From: Tyzzerella sp.
GTDB lineage: Bacteria > Bacillota > Clostridia > Lachnospirales > Lachnospiraceae
DNA: 33,659 nucleotides
Reading direction: 5' to 3'
Assembly: GCA_017465565.1 (NCBI GenBank)
Contig: JAFTWA010000057.1
Span: 1-33,659, forward strand
Part shown: positions 22,101 through 29,391 of the stretch, piece by piece
Numbering within the stretch: position 1 is the stretch's first letter
Layout: the number at the start of each line of letters is the position of its first letter
The notes under the pieces: generated by a model
Databases searched by the model: none
What the model was told of the DNA's origin: nothing
The model's input: the letters and a program-made list of their open reading frames with translations, nothing else
Position numbers and translations under genes: made by a program

Positions 22101-24251
22101 ATGGACATTATTAAAAAACTATCAGAAGAATTGGAAGTGAAAAGCTGGCAGGTGGAGGCAGCAGTCAATCTGATTGACGAAGGCAACACCATCCCGTTCA
22201 TTTCCAGATACCGTAAAGAAGTAACGGGTTCACTCAATGACGAGCAACTCCGGAAATTACATGAAAGATTACAGTATCTGCGCAACCTAGAAGAAAAGAA
22301 GGAGCAGGTGCTGAGAGCAATAGAAGAGCAAGGCAAACTTACAGAGGAATTGCAGGCGCAGATTCTTGCCGCTGAAACCTTGGTAGTAGTGGAAGATTTA
22401 TACCGTCCTTACCGTCCAAAGAGAAGAACAAGAGCAACCGTTGCCAAAGAAAAAGGCTTAGAACCATTGGCAGCACTGATTATGCTGCAAAAATTGGACA
22501 TGCCACTCCTTGAGGCTGCAAAGGAATATATTTCGGAAGAAAAAGAAGTAAATAGTGCCGAAGAAGCAATCGATGGGGCAAAGGATATCATCGCAGAATA
22601 CATTTCCGATGAAGCAGATTATCGTATCTACATTCGTGACCTTACTGCGAAGCAAGGAAAAATCGTTTCAGTAGCAAAAGACCCGGAAGAGCAATCGGTA
22701 TACGAAATGTATTATGAGTTCGAAGAACCAATTTCAAAATTGGCTGGACATAGAGTACTTGCGTTAAATCGTGGAGAAAAAGAGAAGATTTTGACTGTAA
22801 AAGTAGAGGCTCCAGAAGAGAAGATTCTGCAGTATCTGGAAAAGAAAGTGATTATTTCTAAAAATGAACATACAACGCCAGTGCTTCAGGATGTAATCGC
22901 TGATAGCTACAAACGTCTTATCGCTCCTGCGATTGAGCGAGAAATCCGTAATGACTTAACAGAAAAGGCAGAGGACGGAGCAATCGAAGTGTTTGGTAAA
23001 AACTTAGAACAACTTCTTATGCAGCCACCAATCGTTGGACAGACAGTACTTGGCTGGGACCCTGCGTTCCGTACAGGCTGTAAGCTTGCTGTAGTAGATG
23101 CGACTGGAAAGGTTTTGGATACAACTGTTATTTATCCAACAGCTCCAACGACACCGCAGAAGATTGCAGCAGCAAAAGATACATTAAAGAAACTGATTAA
23201 AAAGTACAACATTACATTATTCTCAGTTGGTAATGGAACAGCTTCCCGTGAATCAGAGCAGATTATCGTAGAACTTTTCAAGGAAATTCCTGAAAAGGTG
23301 CAATATATCATTACAAATGAAGCAGGAGCATCTGTTTATTCGGCAAGTAAACTTGCAACAGAAGAATTTCCAAATTTTGATGTGGGACAACGCAGTGCTG
23401 CCTCTATCGCGAGACGTCTTCAGGATCCACTTGCGGAACTTGTGAAAATTGATCCGAAATCTATCGGTGTTGGTCAGTACCAGCATGATATGAACCAGAA
23501 GAAATTAAGTGAAGCACTTTCAGGAGTCGTAGAAGATTGCGTAAACAAAGTGGGTGTGGATTTGAATACTGCATCTGCGCCGCTTCTTGCATACATTTCC
23601 GGTATTTCTGGAACCATTGCAAAGAATATCGTTGCCTACCGTGAAGAAAACGGAAGCTTCAGTGACCGTAAGCAGCTCCTTAAGGTTGCAAAGCTTGGAC
23701 CAAAGGCATATGAGCAGTGCGCAGGCTTCATGCGTATTCAAGGTGGAACGAATCCTCTTGACGGAACAAGCGTCCATCCAGAAAGCTATGAAGCAGCAGA
23801 AAAACTATTGGAGAAGCAGGGCTTTACAGTGTCAGATATCGCAGGTGGTAACCTGAAAGGTCTTTCAAAAACGGTGAAAGATTATAAGAAACTGGCTGAT
23901 GAATTGGAAATCGGTGAGATTACCTTGCGAGATATTGTGAAAGAACTGGAAAAACCGGCCCGTGACCCTCGTGACGAGATGCCAAAACCAATCCTTCGTA
24001 CAGACGTATTAGAGATGAAAGACTTAAAAGAAGGCATGATTTTAAAAGGAACTGTGCGTAATGTAATTGACTTCGGTGTGTTTGTGGATATCGGTGTTCA
24101 TCAGGATGGACTCGTACACATTTCGCAGATTACAGATAAGAAATTCATCAAACACCCACTGGAAGTAGTGAGTGTTGGTGATATCGTAGAAGTAAAAGTC
24201 ATGAGCGTGGATTTGCAGAAGAAGCGAATCCAATTGACAATGAAGTTGTAG
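22101..24251 (+). CDS. tex: Tex-family RNA-binding transcription accessory protein
   Basis: A 716-residue protein with the standard Tex order: N-terminal helical region (PFISRYRKEVTG near 30), YqgF-like RNase H fold (GWDPAFRTGCKLAVVD, about 315-330), and helix-hairpin-helix repeats (NTASAPLLAYISGISGTIA and following). A C-terminal S1 domain runs from about 640 to 716 (LKEGMILKGTVRNVIDFGVF). Tex binds nucleic acids and affects transcription or RNA processing; its exact molecular role is unsettled. AGAGAGGAA precedes the ATG. It is monocistronic, with its own promoter and a strong terminator. Confidence 0.96.
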   Translation: MDIIKKLSEELEVKSWQVEAAVNLIDEGNTIPFISRYRKEVTGSLNDEQLRKLHERLQYLRNLEEKKEQVLRAIEEQGKLTEELQAQILAAETLVVVEDLYRPYRPKRRTRATVAKEKGLEPLAALIMLQKLDMPLLEAAKEYISEEKEVNSAEEAIDGAKDIIAEYISDEADYRIYIRDLTAKQGKIVSVAKDPEEQSVYEMYYEFEEPISKLAGHRVLALNRGEKEKILTVKVEAPEEKILQYLEKKVIISKNEHTTPVLQDVIADSYKRLIAPAIEREIRNDLTEKAEDGAIEVFGKNLEQLLMQPPIVGQTVLGWDPAFRTGCKLAVVDATGKVLDTTVIYPTAPTTPQKIAAAKDTLKKLIKKYNITLFSVGNGTASRESEQIIVELFKEIPEKVQYIITNEAGASVYSASKLATEEFPNFDVGQRSAASIARRLQDPLAELVKIDPKSIGVGQYQHDMNQKKLSEALSGVVEDCVNKVGVDLNTASAPLLAYISGISGTIAKNIVAYREENGSFSDRKQLLKVAKLGPKAYEQCAGFMRIQGGTNPLDGTSVHPESYEAAEKLLEKQGFTVSDIAGGNLKGLSKTVKDYKKLADELEIGEITLRDIVKELEKPARDPRDEMPKPILRTDVLEMKDLKEGMILKGTVRNVIDFGVFVDIGVHQDGLVHISQITDKKFIKHPLEVVSVGDIVEVKVMSVDLQKKRIQLTMKL

Positions 24252-24277
24252 AAAGAGTGAAACATGCAATTTTAATA

Positions 24278-24304
24278 AAAACCGACGGGGACTCCGTCGG
24301 TTTT
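24278..24304. terminator. Bidirectional terminator between tex and the XRE-like gene
   Basis: A perfect 11-bp GC-rich stem (24278-24288 with 24294-24304), loop GGACT, with A to the left and TTTT to the right. It serves the convergent tex and XRE-like genes. Confidence 0.9.
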
Positions 24305-24318
24305 GTTGCTTTGAAATA

Positions 24319-24816
24319 CTATTTGTTCAATAGACTCTTATCGATTTTACCAGATACAATCGTCTGGTCTATCCAGAGGTTTAAGGAATCAATTGCCAGT
24401 GCCATTTTTTCGAGATTCTCTTTGATTTTAAGAAAATCAGGGATTTCATCTTGTGTCAGTTCCCCATCTACTGTAATTTCAATGAGTCTTTCCTTTTCCC
24501 TTGTTAATTTGTTTAGTGTGGACAGCATTTCCAAGGTAATCTGAGAAAGCTCCTTTGCTTTGACTTCCGGCACATATTCCTTTCCGATTGGACACTCATG
24601 TGAACAGAAATAGTTGCATAAAGATGGATTCCTGTAGCCTTCTGCCATTGCAAGAACCTCCTCAGGATGTGGCAGAGTTTTTTCGTTTTCTATTTTTTCG
24701 ATGCGGTCTGCAGAAATGAAACCCAGCTTCTCAGCAGCAGCCTCTCTGGAGTATGCCATGCTTTCGCGACTTGTCTGATATATGTTTTTGTTTTCTTTTG
24801 TTGATTTTCTTCCCAT
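24319..24816 (-). CDS. XRE-like helix-turn-helix regulator with cysteine cluster
   Basis: A 165-residue protein. Residues about 14-55 fit a Cro/CI-type helix-turn-helix (ESMAYSREAAAEKLGFISADRIEKIENEKTLP in two runs). A short cysteine-bearing segment follows, C67-x3-C71-x3-C75 (CNYFCSHECP), then a helical C-terminal half (about 85-165) with no recognised fold. The C-x3-C-x3-C arrangement could bind metal or an iron-sulfur cluster, which is inference. GAGGGGAT lies upstream of the ATG. It is divergent from the 44-aa/coiled-coil pair, with a palindrome between them. Confidence 0.75.
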   Translation of the reverse strand: MGRKSTKENKNIYQTSRESMAYSREAAAEKLGFISADRIEKIENEKTLPHPEEVLAMAEGYRNPSLCNYFCSHECPIGKEYVPEVKAKELSQITLEMLSTLNKLTREKERLIEITVDGELTQDEIPDFLKIKENLEKMALAIDSLNLWIDQTIVSGKIDKSLLNK

Positions 24817-24899
24817 TGATTACAATCCCCTCGTAAAAGTTCTTAAATATACATCTATTATATACGATTGCTGGTATAAAAGAAATACTATAAATTTAG

Positions 24900-24921
24900 C
24901 AAAATAGAAGTTGCTATTTTG
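24900..24921. promoter_or_regulatory. Candidate operator between the XRE-like gene and the coiled-coil operon
   Basis: A perfect 8-bp inverted repeat CAAAATAG/CTATTTTG with a six-base centre lies in the 182-bp divergent intergenic region. A minus-strand TATAAT (24857-24862) and a plus-strand TATAAT (24957-24962) flank it, both with poor -35 elements (TTTCTT and TTTTCT at 17 bp). The XRE-like protein is the obvious candidate binder. No terminator-type T run follows. Confidence 0.4.
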
Positions 24922-24998
24922 GTGAAGAAACGGTTTTCTATAGATGCATATTTCTATATAATAAAAGTGTAAATACTGCGAAAGGGAAGGATGATGAA

Positions 24999-25133
24999 AT
25001 GAGTGTTGAACAAAGAATAAAAATATGTATTTTAATCGATAAAATGAATAAATACAAACTATATAGCGAGAAGCTAGGACTTGAAGATGTGTCAAGGTTT
25101 CGGGGCGAAAGAGTTGGAAAGAAGGGGGATTGA
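24999..25133 (+). CDS. Small 44-residue protein of unknown function
   Basis: The frame begins MSVEQRIKICILIDKM and ends GERVGKKGD. It is highly charged (many Lys, Arg, Glu), with no membrane segment. GGGAAGG lies nine bases before the ATG. The two earlier ATGs at 24991 and 24994 hit a stop at once. Its stop lies two bases before the ATG of the coiled-coil gene, whose ribosome site is inside the end of this frame, so the two are probably coupled. The N-terminal half looks like an amphipathic helix. I do not recognise the family. Compact spacing and a good ribosome site are the main support. Confidence 0.6.
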   Translation: MSVEQRIKICILIDKMNKYKLYSEKLGLEDVSRFRGERVGKKGD

Positions 25134-25135
25134 AT

Positions 25136-26077
25136 ATGGCATATTATGATGAACAATTACAGGAACTGCAGCAACAGGTGGCAAGAAAAAATCGTTTAGA
25201 GACGCTGCTTAAGGAGTTACATAGTCAAAAGACTGAGCTGGAAGAGAAGGTTTATCAACTAAGTATAGAAAAACAGAGTGAACAGTCTGACGTTGAACGG
25301 TTGGAAGGTAGAAGTCTCGTCGCTTTTTATTATCAAATTGCCGGTAAAAAAGAGGAAAAACTGGATAAGGAACGTCAAGAAGCATATGCAGCAGCGGTCA
25401 AATATGATGCAGCAGCGAATGAACTTGCAGCTTTGGAGGCAGATATAAAGCAATACAACAAGGAACTGGGGACCATTCGCAGGTGTAAGGAACAATACGA
25501 ACAGGTGCTGAAGGAAAAAGCAAGTGCCATTAAGATGTCTGGAAAACAGGAAGGTATCGAAATACTAAAATTAGAAGAACAAATTGGGAATTTTGAAAGT
25601 CAAAAGAAAGAACTGAAGGAGGCAATTACTGCAGGTAATGGAGCGAGAGATACTGCCCGCGATGTACTTTCCAAATTGGATGATGCGGAAGGCTGGGGCA
25701 CCTGGGATTTGCTTGGCGGGGGTCTTATAGCAGATGTTGCAAAATATAGTTCTCTTGATGATGCACAGAGAGCAGTTGAAAGGCTGCAGGTACAGCTTCG
25801 CCGTTTTAAAACGGAGCTTGCAGATGTCACAATTCAGGCGGACATGCAGGTTAGTTCGGATGGATTTCTGAGATTTGCAGATTATTTCTTTGACGGACTT
25901 TTTGCAGACTGGGCAGCTTATTCTCGTATTTGTAAATCACAAGAGCAGGTTCAAAATACCAAAAGGCAGGTCGAAGATGTTTTAAATAAGTTAAAGGTTA
26001 TGCTCGATAGTGTTGAAAAAGAACAAAATGCGGCGAAAACCAAGTTGAATGAGCTGATAAAGCAAACAAGTATTTAA
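25136..26077 (+). CDS. Coiled-coil protein of unknown function
   Basis: A 313-residue soluble protein without signal peptide or membrane segment. Heptad-rich coiled coils cover about 1-60, 70-165 and 265-310. They are interrupted by a glycine/tryptophan block GWGTWDLLGGGL (186-197) followed by IADVAKYSSLDDAQ, and by an aromatic block FADYFFDGLFADW (247-259). These two non-coiled blocks look like the conserved core. I chose ATG 25136 over the in-frame TTG at 25130 because GGGGG lies seven bases upstream. It is the second gene after the 44-aa protein and divergent from the XRE-like regulator. The function is unknown; a scaffolding or membrane-peripheral role is only a guess. Confidence 0.8.
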   Translation: MAYYDEQLQELQQQVARKNRLETLLKELHSQKTELEEKVYQLSIEKQSEQSDVERLEGRSLVAFYYQIAGKKEEKLDKERQEAYAAAVKYDAAANELAALEADIKQYNKELGTIRRCKEQYEQVLKEKASAIKMSGKQEGIEILKLEEQIGNFESQKKELKEAITAGNGARDTARDVLSKLDDAEGWGTWDLLGGGLIADVAKYSSLDDAQRAVERLQVQLRRFKTELADVTIQADMQVSSDGFLRFADYFFDGLFADWAAYSRICKSQEQVQNTKRQVEDVLNKLKVMLDSVEKEQNAAKTKLNELIKQTSI

Positions 26078-26102
26078 TTATTATTCGGCCGATAAAAGTT
26101 TC

Positions 26103-26131
26103 TTGTATAATCACTTGTAATGCGTTATAAT
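26103..26131 (+). promoter_or_regulatory. ribU promoter
   Basis: TTGTAT (26103-26108) and TATAAT (26126-26131) have 17-bp spacing. The start near 26138 leaves the whole riboswitch inside the transcript. Confidence 0.75.
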
Positions 26132-26151
26132 TACCTAAAAATAAATAAAAA

Positions 26152-26264
26152 ATCTTCGGGGCGGGGCGTGATTCCCCACCGGCGGTAAAGTCCGCGACCC
26201 ACATATGTGGCTGAACTGGTGTAATTCCAGTACCGACAGTATAGTCTGGATGGGAGGAGAAAGA
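26152..26264 (+). promoter_or_regulatory. FMN riboswitch (RFN element)
   Basis: The core blocks are textbook: ATCTTCGGGGC, then CCCCACCGGCGGTA, AGTCCGCGACCC, CTGAACTGGTG, CCAGTACCGACAGT, and AGTCTGGATGGGAGGAGA. P1 pairs ATCTT (26152-26156) with AAGAT (26260-26264). The ribosome site GGGAGGAG (26252-26259) is part of the aptamer 3' strand and the ATG starts two bases after P1. No terminator follows, so FMN most likely represses translation rather than transcription. Confidence 0.97.
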
Positions 26265-26265
26265 T

Positions 26266-26865
26266 ATGAAGACAAAATTAAGAGCAAGAGAGATTACGAT
26301 TATTGGGATGTTGGGAGCAATTGCAGTGGTATTAATGCTATTTGAGATTCCGCTTCCATTTGCACCAAGTTTTTATGAAATTGATTTCAGCGAGGTTCCA
26401 GTACTCGTTGGATGCTTTGCTTTAGGACCAGTTGCAGGTGTTTTGATTGAATTGGTGAAAATTGTTTTAAACTTTTTGATTAATGGAACTGCAACAGCAG
26501 GTGTAGGAGAACTGGCAAACTTTGTGATTGGATGTTCGTTCTGTGTGCCGGCAGGTTTGATTTACCGCAGAAAGAAAACTAAGAAAGCTGCAATCGTTGG
26601 TTTGGTTTCGGGTACACTCATTATGGCATTTCTTGGATGTTTTATTAATGCTTATATTATGCTTCCAGCTTATGCAAAAGCATTTAAACTCCCGATTGAT
26701 ACCTTGATTGCCATGGGAAGCGAGGTAAACGCAGGAATCACTGATTTGTTTTCCTTTGTAGTTATGGCGGTTTTACCGTTCAATCTGCTAAAAGGAGTGC
26801 TGGTTTCGATTATCGTTTTATTAATTTATAAAAAAATCAGTCCAATTTTAAAAAAGCAATATTAA
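26266..26865 (+). CDS. ribU: Riboflavin transporter, ECF substrate-binding component
   Basis: A 199-residue membrane protein with about six hydrophobic helices, the size and layout of ECF S-components. The N-terminal IGMLGAIAVVLMLFEIPLPF and FYEIDFSEVPVLVGCFALGP are typical of RibU. It binds riboflavin outside and delivers it with the shared energising module (EcfA, EcfA', EcfT), none of which is in this window. The FMN riboswitch directly in front fixes the substrate assignment. It is monocistronic, followed by a hairpin terminator. Confidence 0.95.
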   Translation: MKTKLRAREITIIGMLGAIAVVLMLFEIPLPFAPSFYEIDFSEVPVLVGCFALGPVAGVLIELVKIVLNFLINGTATAGVGELANFVIGCSFCVPAGLIYRRKKTKKAAIVGLVSGTLIMAFLGCFINAYIMLPAYAKAFKLPIDTLIAMGSEVNAGITDLFSFVVMAVLPFNLLKGVLVSIIVLLIYKKISPILKKQY

Positions 26866-26885
26866 TGAAAAGTATAGAAAGAAGA

Positions 26886-26924
26886 AAAATGCTGTGCTAT
26901 AATCTAATGTGGCACAGCATTTTT
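26886..26924 (+). terminator. Terminator after ribU
   Basis: A perfect 12-bp stem (26886-26897 with 26912-26923) with a 14-base loop ends in TTTTT. The loop contains TATAAT. Confidence 0.75.
26895..26903 (+). promoter_or_regulatory. Possible extended -10 promoter inside the ribU terminator loop
   Basis: TGCTATAAT is a perfect extended -10 sequence. The -35 position (TAGAAA at 26875-26880) is poor. A start near 26910 would serve the YcxB-like gene and the tsaE-tsaB-rimI genes behind it, for which no other promoter is seen. Confidence 0.45.
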
Positions 26925-26955
26925 GTGCCATAAGATTCACTGGAGGAAACAAACA

Positions 26956-27462
26956 ATGTCAGTAAAATTTAGTGTTAAAATGACAGATAAATATATGTAT
27001 GATTTCATGTTATATCATAATTACTCACATATAAGTGGTCTTCTGGGCGCAGTTGTAGGAGTACTCGGACTTGGTATGGCAATAAATTATATTATTGCAG
27101 GAGACACTCAAAGCGCCGTGCCGGGAATGATTGTTGCACTTTTATTTTTGGTGGTAACACCAACTACAACAAAATCAAGAGCAAAGATGCAGGTTCAGAC
27201 TTCGCCGATGTTCAGAGAGCCATTAGAGTACGAATTTACAGAAGAAGGCATCATAGTAAGACAGAATGAAGCAGAAGCTGTAAATAAATGGGAAGATTTT
27301 GCTAAGGCAGTAAGCACACAGAAATCAGTGATTTTATACATCACACGAGTGCGGGCAATTATTCTCCCGAAAGAATGCATGGGTGAGCAATATGAAGCGG
27401 CAATAAAAATGATTCATACACACATGCCGCCATCAAAGGTGAAAATCAGACATATTCATTAG
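26956..27462 (+). CDS. YcxB-like membrane protein
   Basis: A 168-residue protein. Residues about 28-70 form two membrane helices (LLGAVVGVLGLGMAINYII and PGMIVALLFLVV). The rest is a cytoplasmic beta-rich domain (YEFTEEGIIVRQNEAEAVNKWEDF, ending in VILPKE-like IILPKEC). This pattern is typical of the YcxB-like family, whose function is unknown. ATG 26956 has TGGAGGAA upstream and is preferred over the in-frame ATG at 26923, which lies in the terminator tail. tsaE follows after 12 bases. Confidence 0.78.
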   Translation: MSVKFSVKMTDKYMYDFMLYHNYSHISGLLGAVVGVLGLGMAINYIIAGDTQSAVPGMIVALLFLVVTPTTTKSRAKMQVQTSPMFREPLEYEFTEEGIIVRQNEAEAVNKWEDFAKAVSTQKSVILYITRVRAIILPKECMGEQYEAAIKMIHTHMPPSKVKIRHIH

Positions 27463-27474
27463 AAGAGGTTGACG

Positions 27475-27900
27475 ATGATTATTGAGACAAGAAGTGCAGA
27501 AGAGACATATAGATTGGGTGTAGAGATAGGTAAGAAAGCGGAAAAGGGACAAGTTTACACAATGGTAGGCGACCTTGGCGTTGGAAAAACTGTATTTACA
27601 CAGGGAATGGCACATGGCCTTGAGATTGAGGAGCCAATCAGCAGCCCGACATTTACCATTGTACAGGTTTATGATGAGGGACGTTTACCATTCTATCATT
27701 TTGATGTTTATCGCATTGGCGATATTAGTGAGATGGACGAAATCGGATTTGACGATTACGTTTACGGGGAAGGCGTTTCTCTGATTGAGTGGGCGAATTT
27801 GATTGAAGAAATTCTCCCGAAAGAGCGTGTAGAGATTACGATTGAGAAAGATTTGGAAAAAGGGTTTGATTACCGGAAAATTACGATAAACAAGCGATAG
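27475..27900 (+). CDS. tsaE: tRNA threonylcarbamoyladenosine biosynthesis ATPase TsaE
   Basis: A 141-residue P-loop protein with GDLGVGKT (32-39), SSPTFTIVQVY and FDVYRIG, all hallmarks of TsaE. It hydrolyses ATP to drive the TsaB-TsaD complex in making t6A at position 37 of ANN-decoding tRNAs. ATG 27475 has AGAAGAGG six bases upstream; the in-frame TTG at 27469 overlaps that site and is rejected. tsaB follows after 19 bases and tsaD is at 30326, so three t6A genes are here; tsaC/sua5 is not in the window. Confidence 0.96.
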   Translation: MIIETRSAEETYRLGVEIGKKAEKGQVYTMVGDLGVGKTVFTQGMAHGLEIEEPISSPTFTIVQVYDEGRLPFYHFDVYRIGDISEMDEIGFDDYVYGEGVSLIEWANLIEEILPKERVEITIEKDLEKGFDYRKITINKR

Positions 27901-27919
27901 AAGAAAGGAAGGTGTAGAT

Positions 27920-28627
27920 ATGCGTATACTTGCTTTGGATAGTTCCGGACTTGTTGCGACAGTGGCAATTCTGGAAGACGAACAGACAATCGCGGAATAT
28001 ACCGTGAATTATAAAAAGACTCATTCGCAGACATTACTTCCAATGTTGGATGAGATTGTGAAAATGACAGAGTTTGATTTGGCATCCATTGATGCGATTG
28101 CAGTGGCAGGAGGACCAGGTTCCTTTACGGGTCTTCGTATTGGTTCTGCCACAGCAAAGGGGTTAGGACTCGCACTTAACAAGCCGCTCGTTCACATTCC
28201 AACCGTGGATGGCATGGCATATAACTTATTTGGAAATGTAGGACTTATCTGCCCAATGATGGATGCGAGAAGAAATCAGGTTTATACAGGAATCTACCGA
28301 TTTGAAAAAGATTTTCAGGTTGTGGAAGAGCAGATGGCGATTTCTGTGCAGGAATTGATTGAGAAATTAAATGCGTACGGTGAAAAGGTGACCTTTCTTG
28401 GAGATGGCGTGCCAGTTTACCGTGACCAGTTGGAAGCAGGCATGACAGTAGAGTATTGCTTCGCGCCTGCGCATATGAACAGACAAAGTGCAGCAGCAGT
28501 TGGCGCATTAGGAATGAAATATTTTGAGGAAGGCAAGGTTGAAACCGCAAGAGAGCATCAGCCGGATTACTTACGCCTTTCACAGGCAGAACGGGAGCGT
28601 GCAGAAAAGAATGCTAGTCTTTCGTAA
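27920..28627 (+). CDS. tsaB: tRNA threonylcarbamoyladenosine biosynthesis protein TsaB
   Basis: A 235-residue ASKHA-fold protein. The N-terminus MRILALDSSGLVATVAIL and the block GGPGSFTGLRIGSATAKGL are characteristic. MDARRNQVYTGIY follows in the middle. TsaB is the non-catalytic partner that binds TsaD and TsaE. GGAAGG lies upstream of the ATG. Its last 17 bases overlap rimI, as often happens in the tsaE-tsaB-rimI cluster of Firmicutes. Confidence 0.95.
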   Translation: MRILALDSSGLVATVAILEDEQTIAEYTVNYKKTHSQTLLPMLDEIVKMTEFDLASIDAIAVAGGPGSFTGLRIGSATAKGLGLALNKPLVHIPTVDGMAYNLFGNVGLICPMMDARRNQVYTGIYRFEKDFQVVEEQMAISVQELIEKLNAYGEKVTFLGDGVPVYRDQLEAGMTVEYCFAPAHMNRQSAAAVGALGMKYFEEGKVETAREHQPDYLRLSQAERERAEKNASLS

Positions 28628-29051
28628 TATAGAAGAAACGGATGTTTCGGGCATAGCAGAATTGGAAAGAAATATTTTTTCGGATGCATGGACAAGTAAA
28701 AGCATTGCGGAGACGATAAAGCAACCGCAGGCATTTATTACTGTAGCAGAAGAAAACGGTGAAATCGCAGGCTACTGTATTATTTACTATGTGCTGGATG
28801 AGGGTGAGATAGCGCGAATTGCGGTAAATGAAAGATGGCGGCGCCGAGGGGTTGGCCGCAGGCTTTTTGATTATACCTGTGAGTGCTGCAGGGAAAAGCA
28901 TGTAGAACGATTGCTTCTTGATGTGCGGGAAAGCAATGAAAGTGCCAGAGCGTTTTATAAGAATTACGGATTTGAAGAAGATGGGATTCGCAAAAACTTT
29001 TATGCGGAGCCACGTGAGCATGCTGTTCTTATGAGCAAGACACTTGCCTAA
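28611..29051 (+). CDS. rimI: Ribosomal protein S18-alanine N-acetyltransferase type GNAT protein
   Basis: A 146-residue GNAT acetyltransferase. The acetyl-CoA-binding block is IAVNERWRRRGVGRRLF (R-x2-G-x-G type), followed by LLLDVRESNESARAFYKNYGF, a conserved RimI stretch. RimI acetylates the N-terminus of ribosomal protein S18 in the best-known case; homologues may act on other proteins. I chose ATG 28611 over the in-frame start at 28524. The protein then begins at the normal family position (MLVFRNIEETDVSGIAELE), and the longer form would run 104 bases inside tsaB. The ribosome site is weak, so coupling to tsaB is likely. Confidence 0.9.
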   Translation: MLVFRNIEETDVSGIAELERNIFSDAWTSKSIAETIKQPQAFITVAEENGEIAGYCIIYYVLDEGEIARIAVNERWRRRGVGRRLFDYTCECCREKHVERLLLDVRESNESARAFYKNYGFEEDGIRKNFYAEPREHAVLMSKTLA

Positions 29052-29072
29052 TGGCTGGCAGGTGTGACAGTG

Positions 29073-29109
29073 TTTTCCACTAGGAAGGCCTAAAGGAAAA
29101 TATTATAAT
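29073..29109 (+). promoter_or_regulatory. Hairpin and -10 element upstream of the rnz operon
   Basis: TTTTCC (29073-29078) pairs with GGAAAA (29095-29100) and inside it TAGG pairs with CCTA around an AAGG loop, giving a 10-bp stem with one small internal loop. TATAAT follows at 29104-29109, but no good -35 is seen. It may be a weak terminator for rimI, an operator, or both. Confidence 0.35.
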
Positions 29110-29140
29110 TAAGGCGTAGTAAATTCAAAGGAGGAATTTT

Positions 29141-29377
29141 ATGCGTCAGTATCATAAACAAGAAATGAGAGAAGTGAATAAAATTATTTGTAATAAATGT
29201 GGAAAAGAAATTGTTGTAGAACGTGGTGTGCCAAAGCAGGATGTGTTTTCCGTGGAGAAACGCTGGGGGTACTTTTCTGGGAAGGACAACGAGGTGCATA
29301 GCTTTGATATTTGTGAGGCATGCTATGATGAATGGATTGCAGCATTTTCTATTCCAGTTGACACAGAAAATAGTTAG
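29141..29377 (+). CDS. Small zinc-ribbon-like protein of unknown function
   Basis: A 78-residue protein with two CxxC pairs, C17-x2-C20 (CNKCGK) and C58-x2-C61 (CEACYDEW), spaced as in a zinc ribbon or zinc knuckle. The middle part is mixed charged and aromatic (VEKRWGYFSGKDN). There is no membrane helix or signal peptide. AAAGGAGGAA precedes the ATG, giving strong support for translation. rnz starts 14 bases later, so it is the first gene of a small zinc protein, rnz, tsaD, ispD operon. The function is unknown; its company would fit an RNA-related role, which is speculation. Confidence 0.8.
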   Translation: MRQYHKQEMREVNKIICNKCGKEIVVERGVPKQDVFSVEKRWGYFSGKDNEVHSFDICEACYDEWIAAFSIPVDTENS

Positions 29378-29391
29378 ACAAGGAGAAATTC

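Noticed and set aside
28524-28610. N-terminal extension of rimI
   Set aside because: It would overlap tsaB by 104 bases and add residues not found in GNAT RimI proteins.
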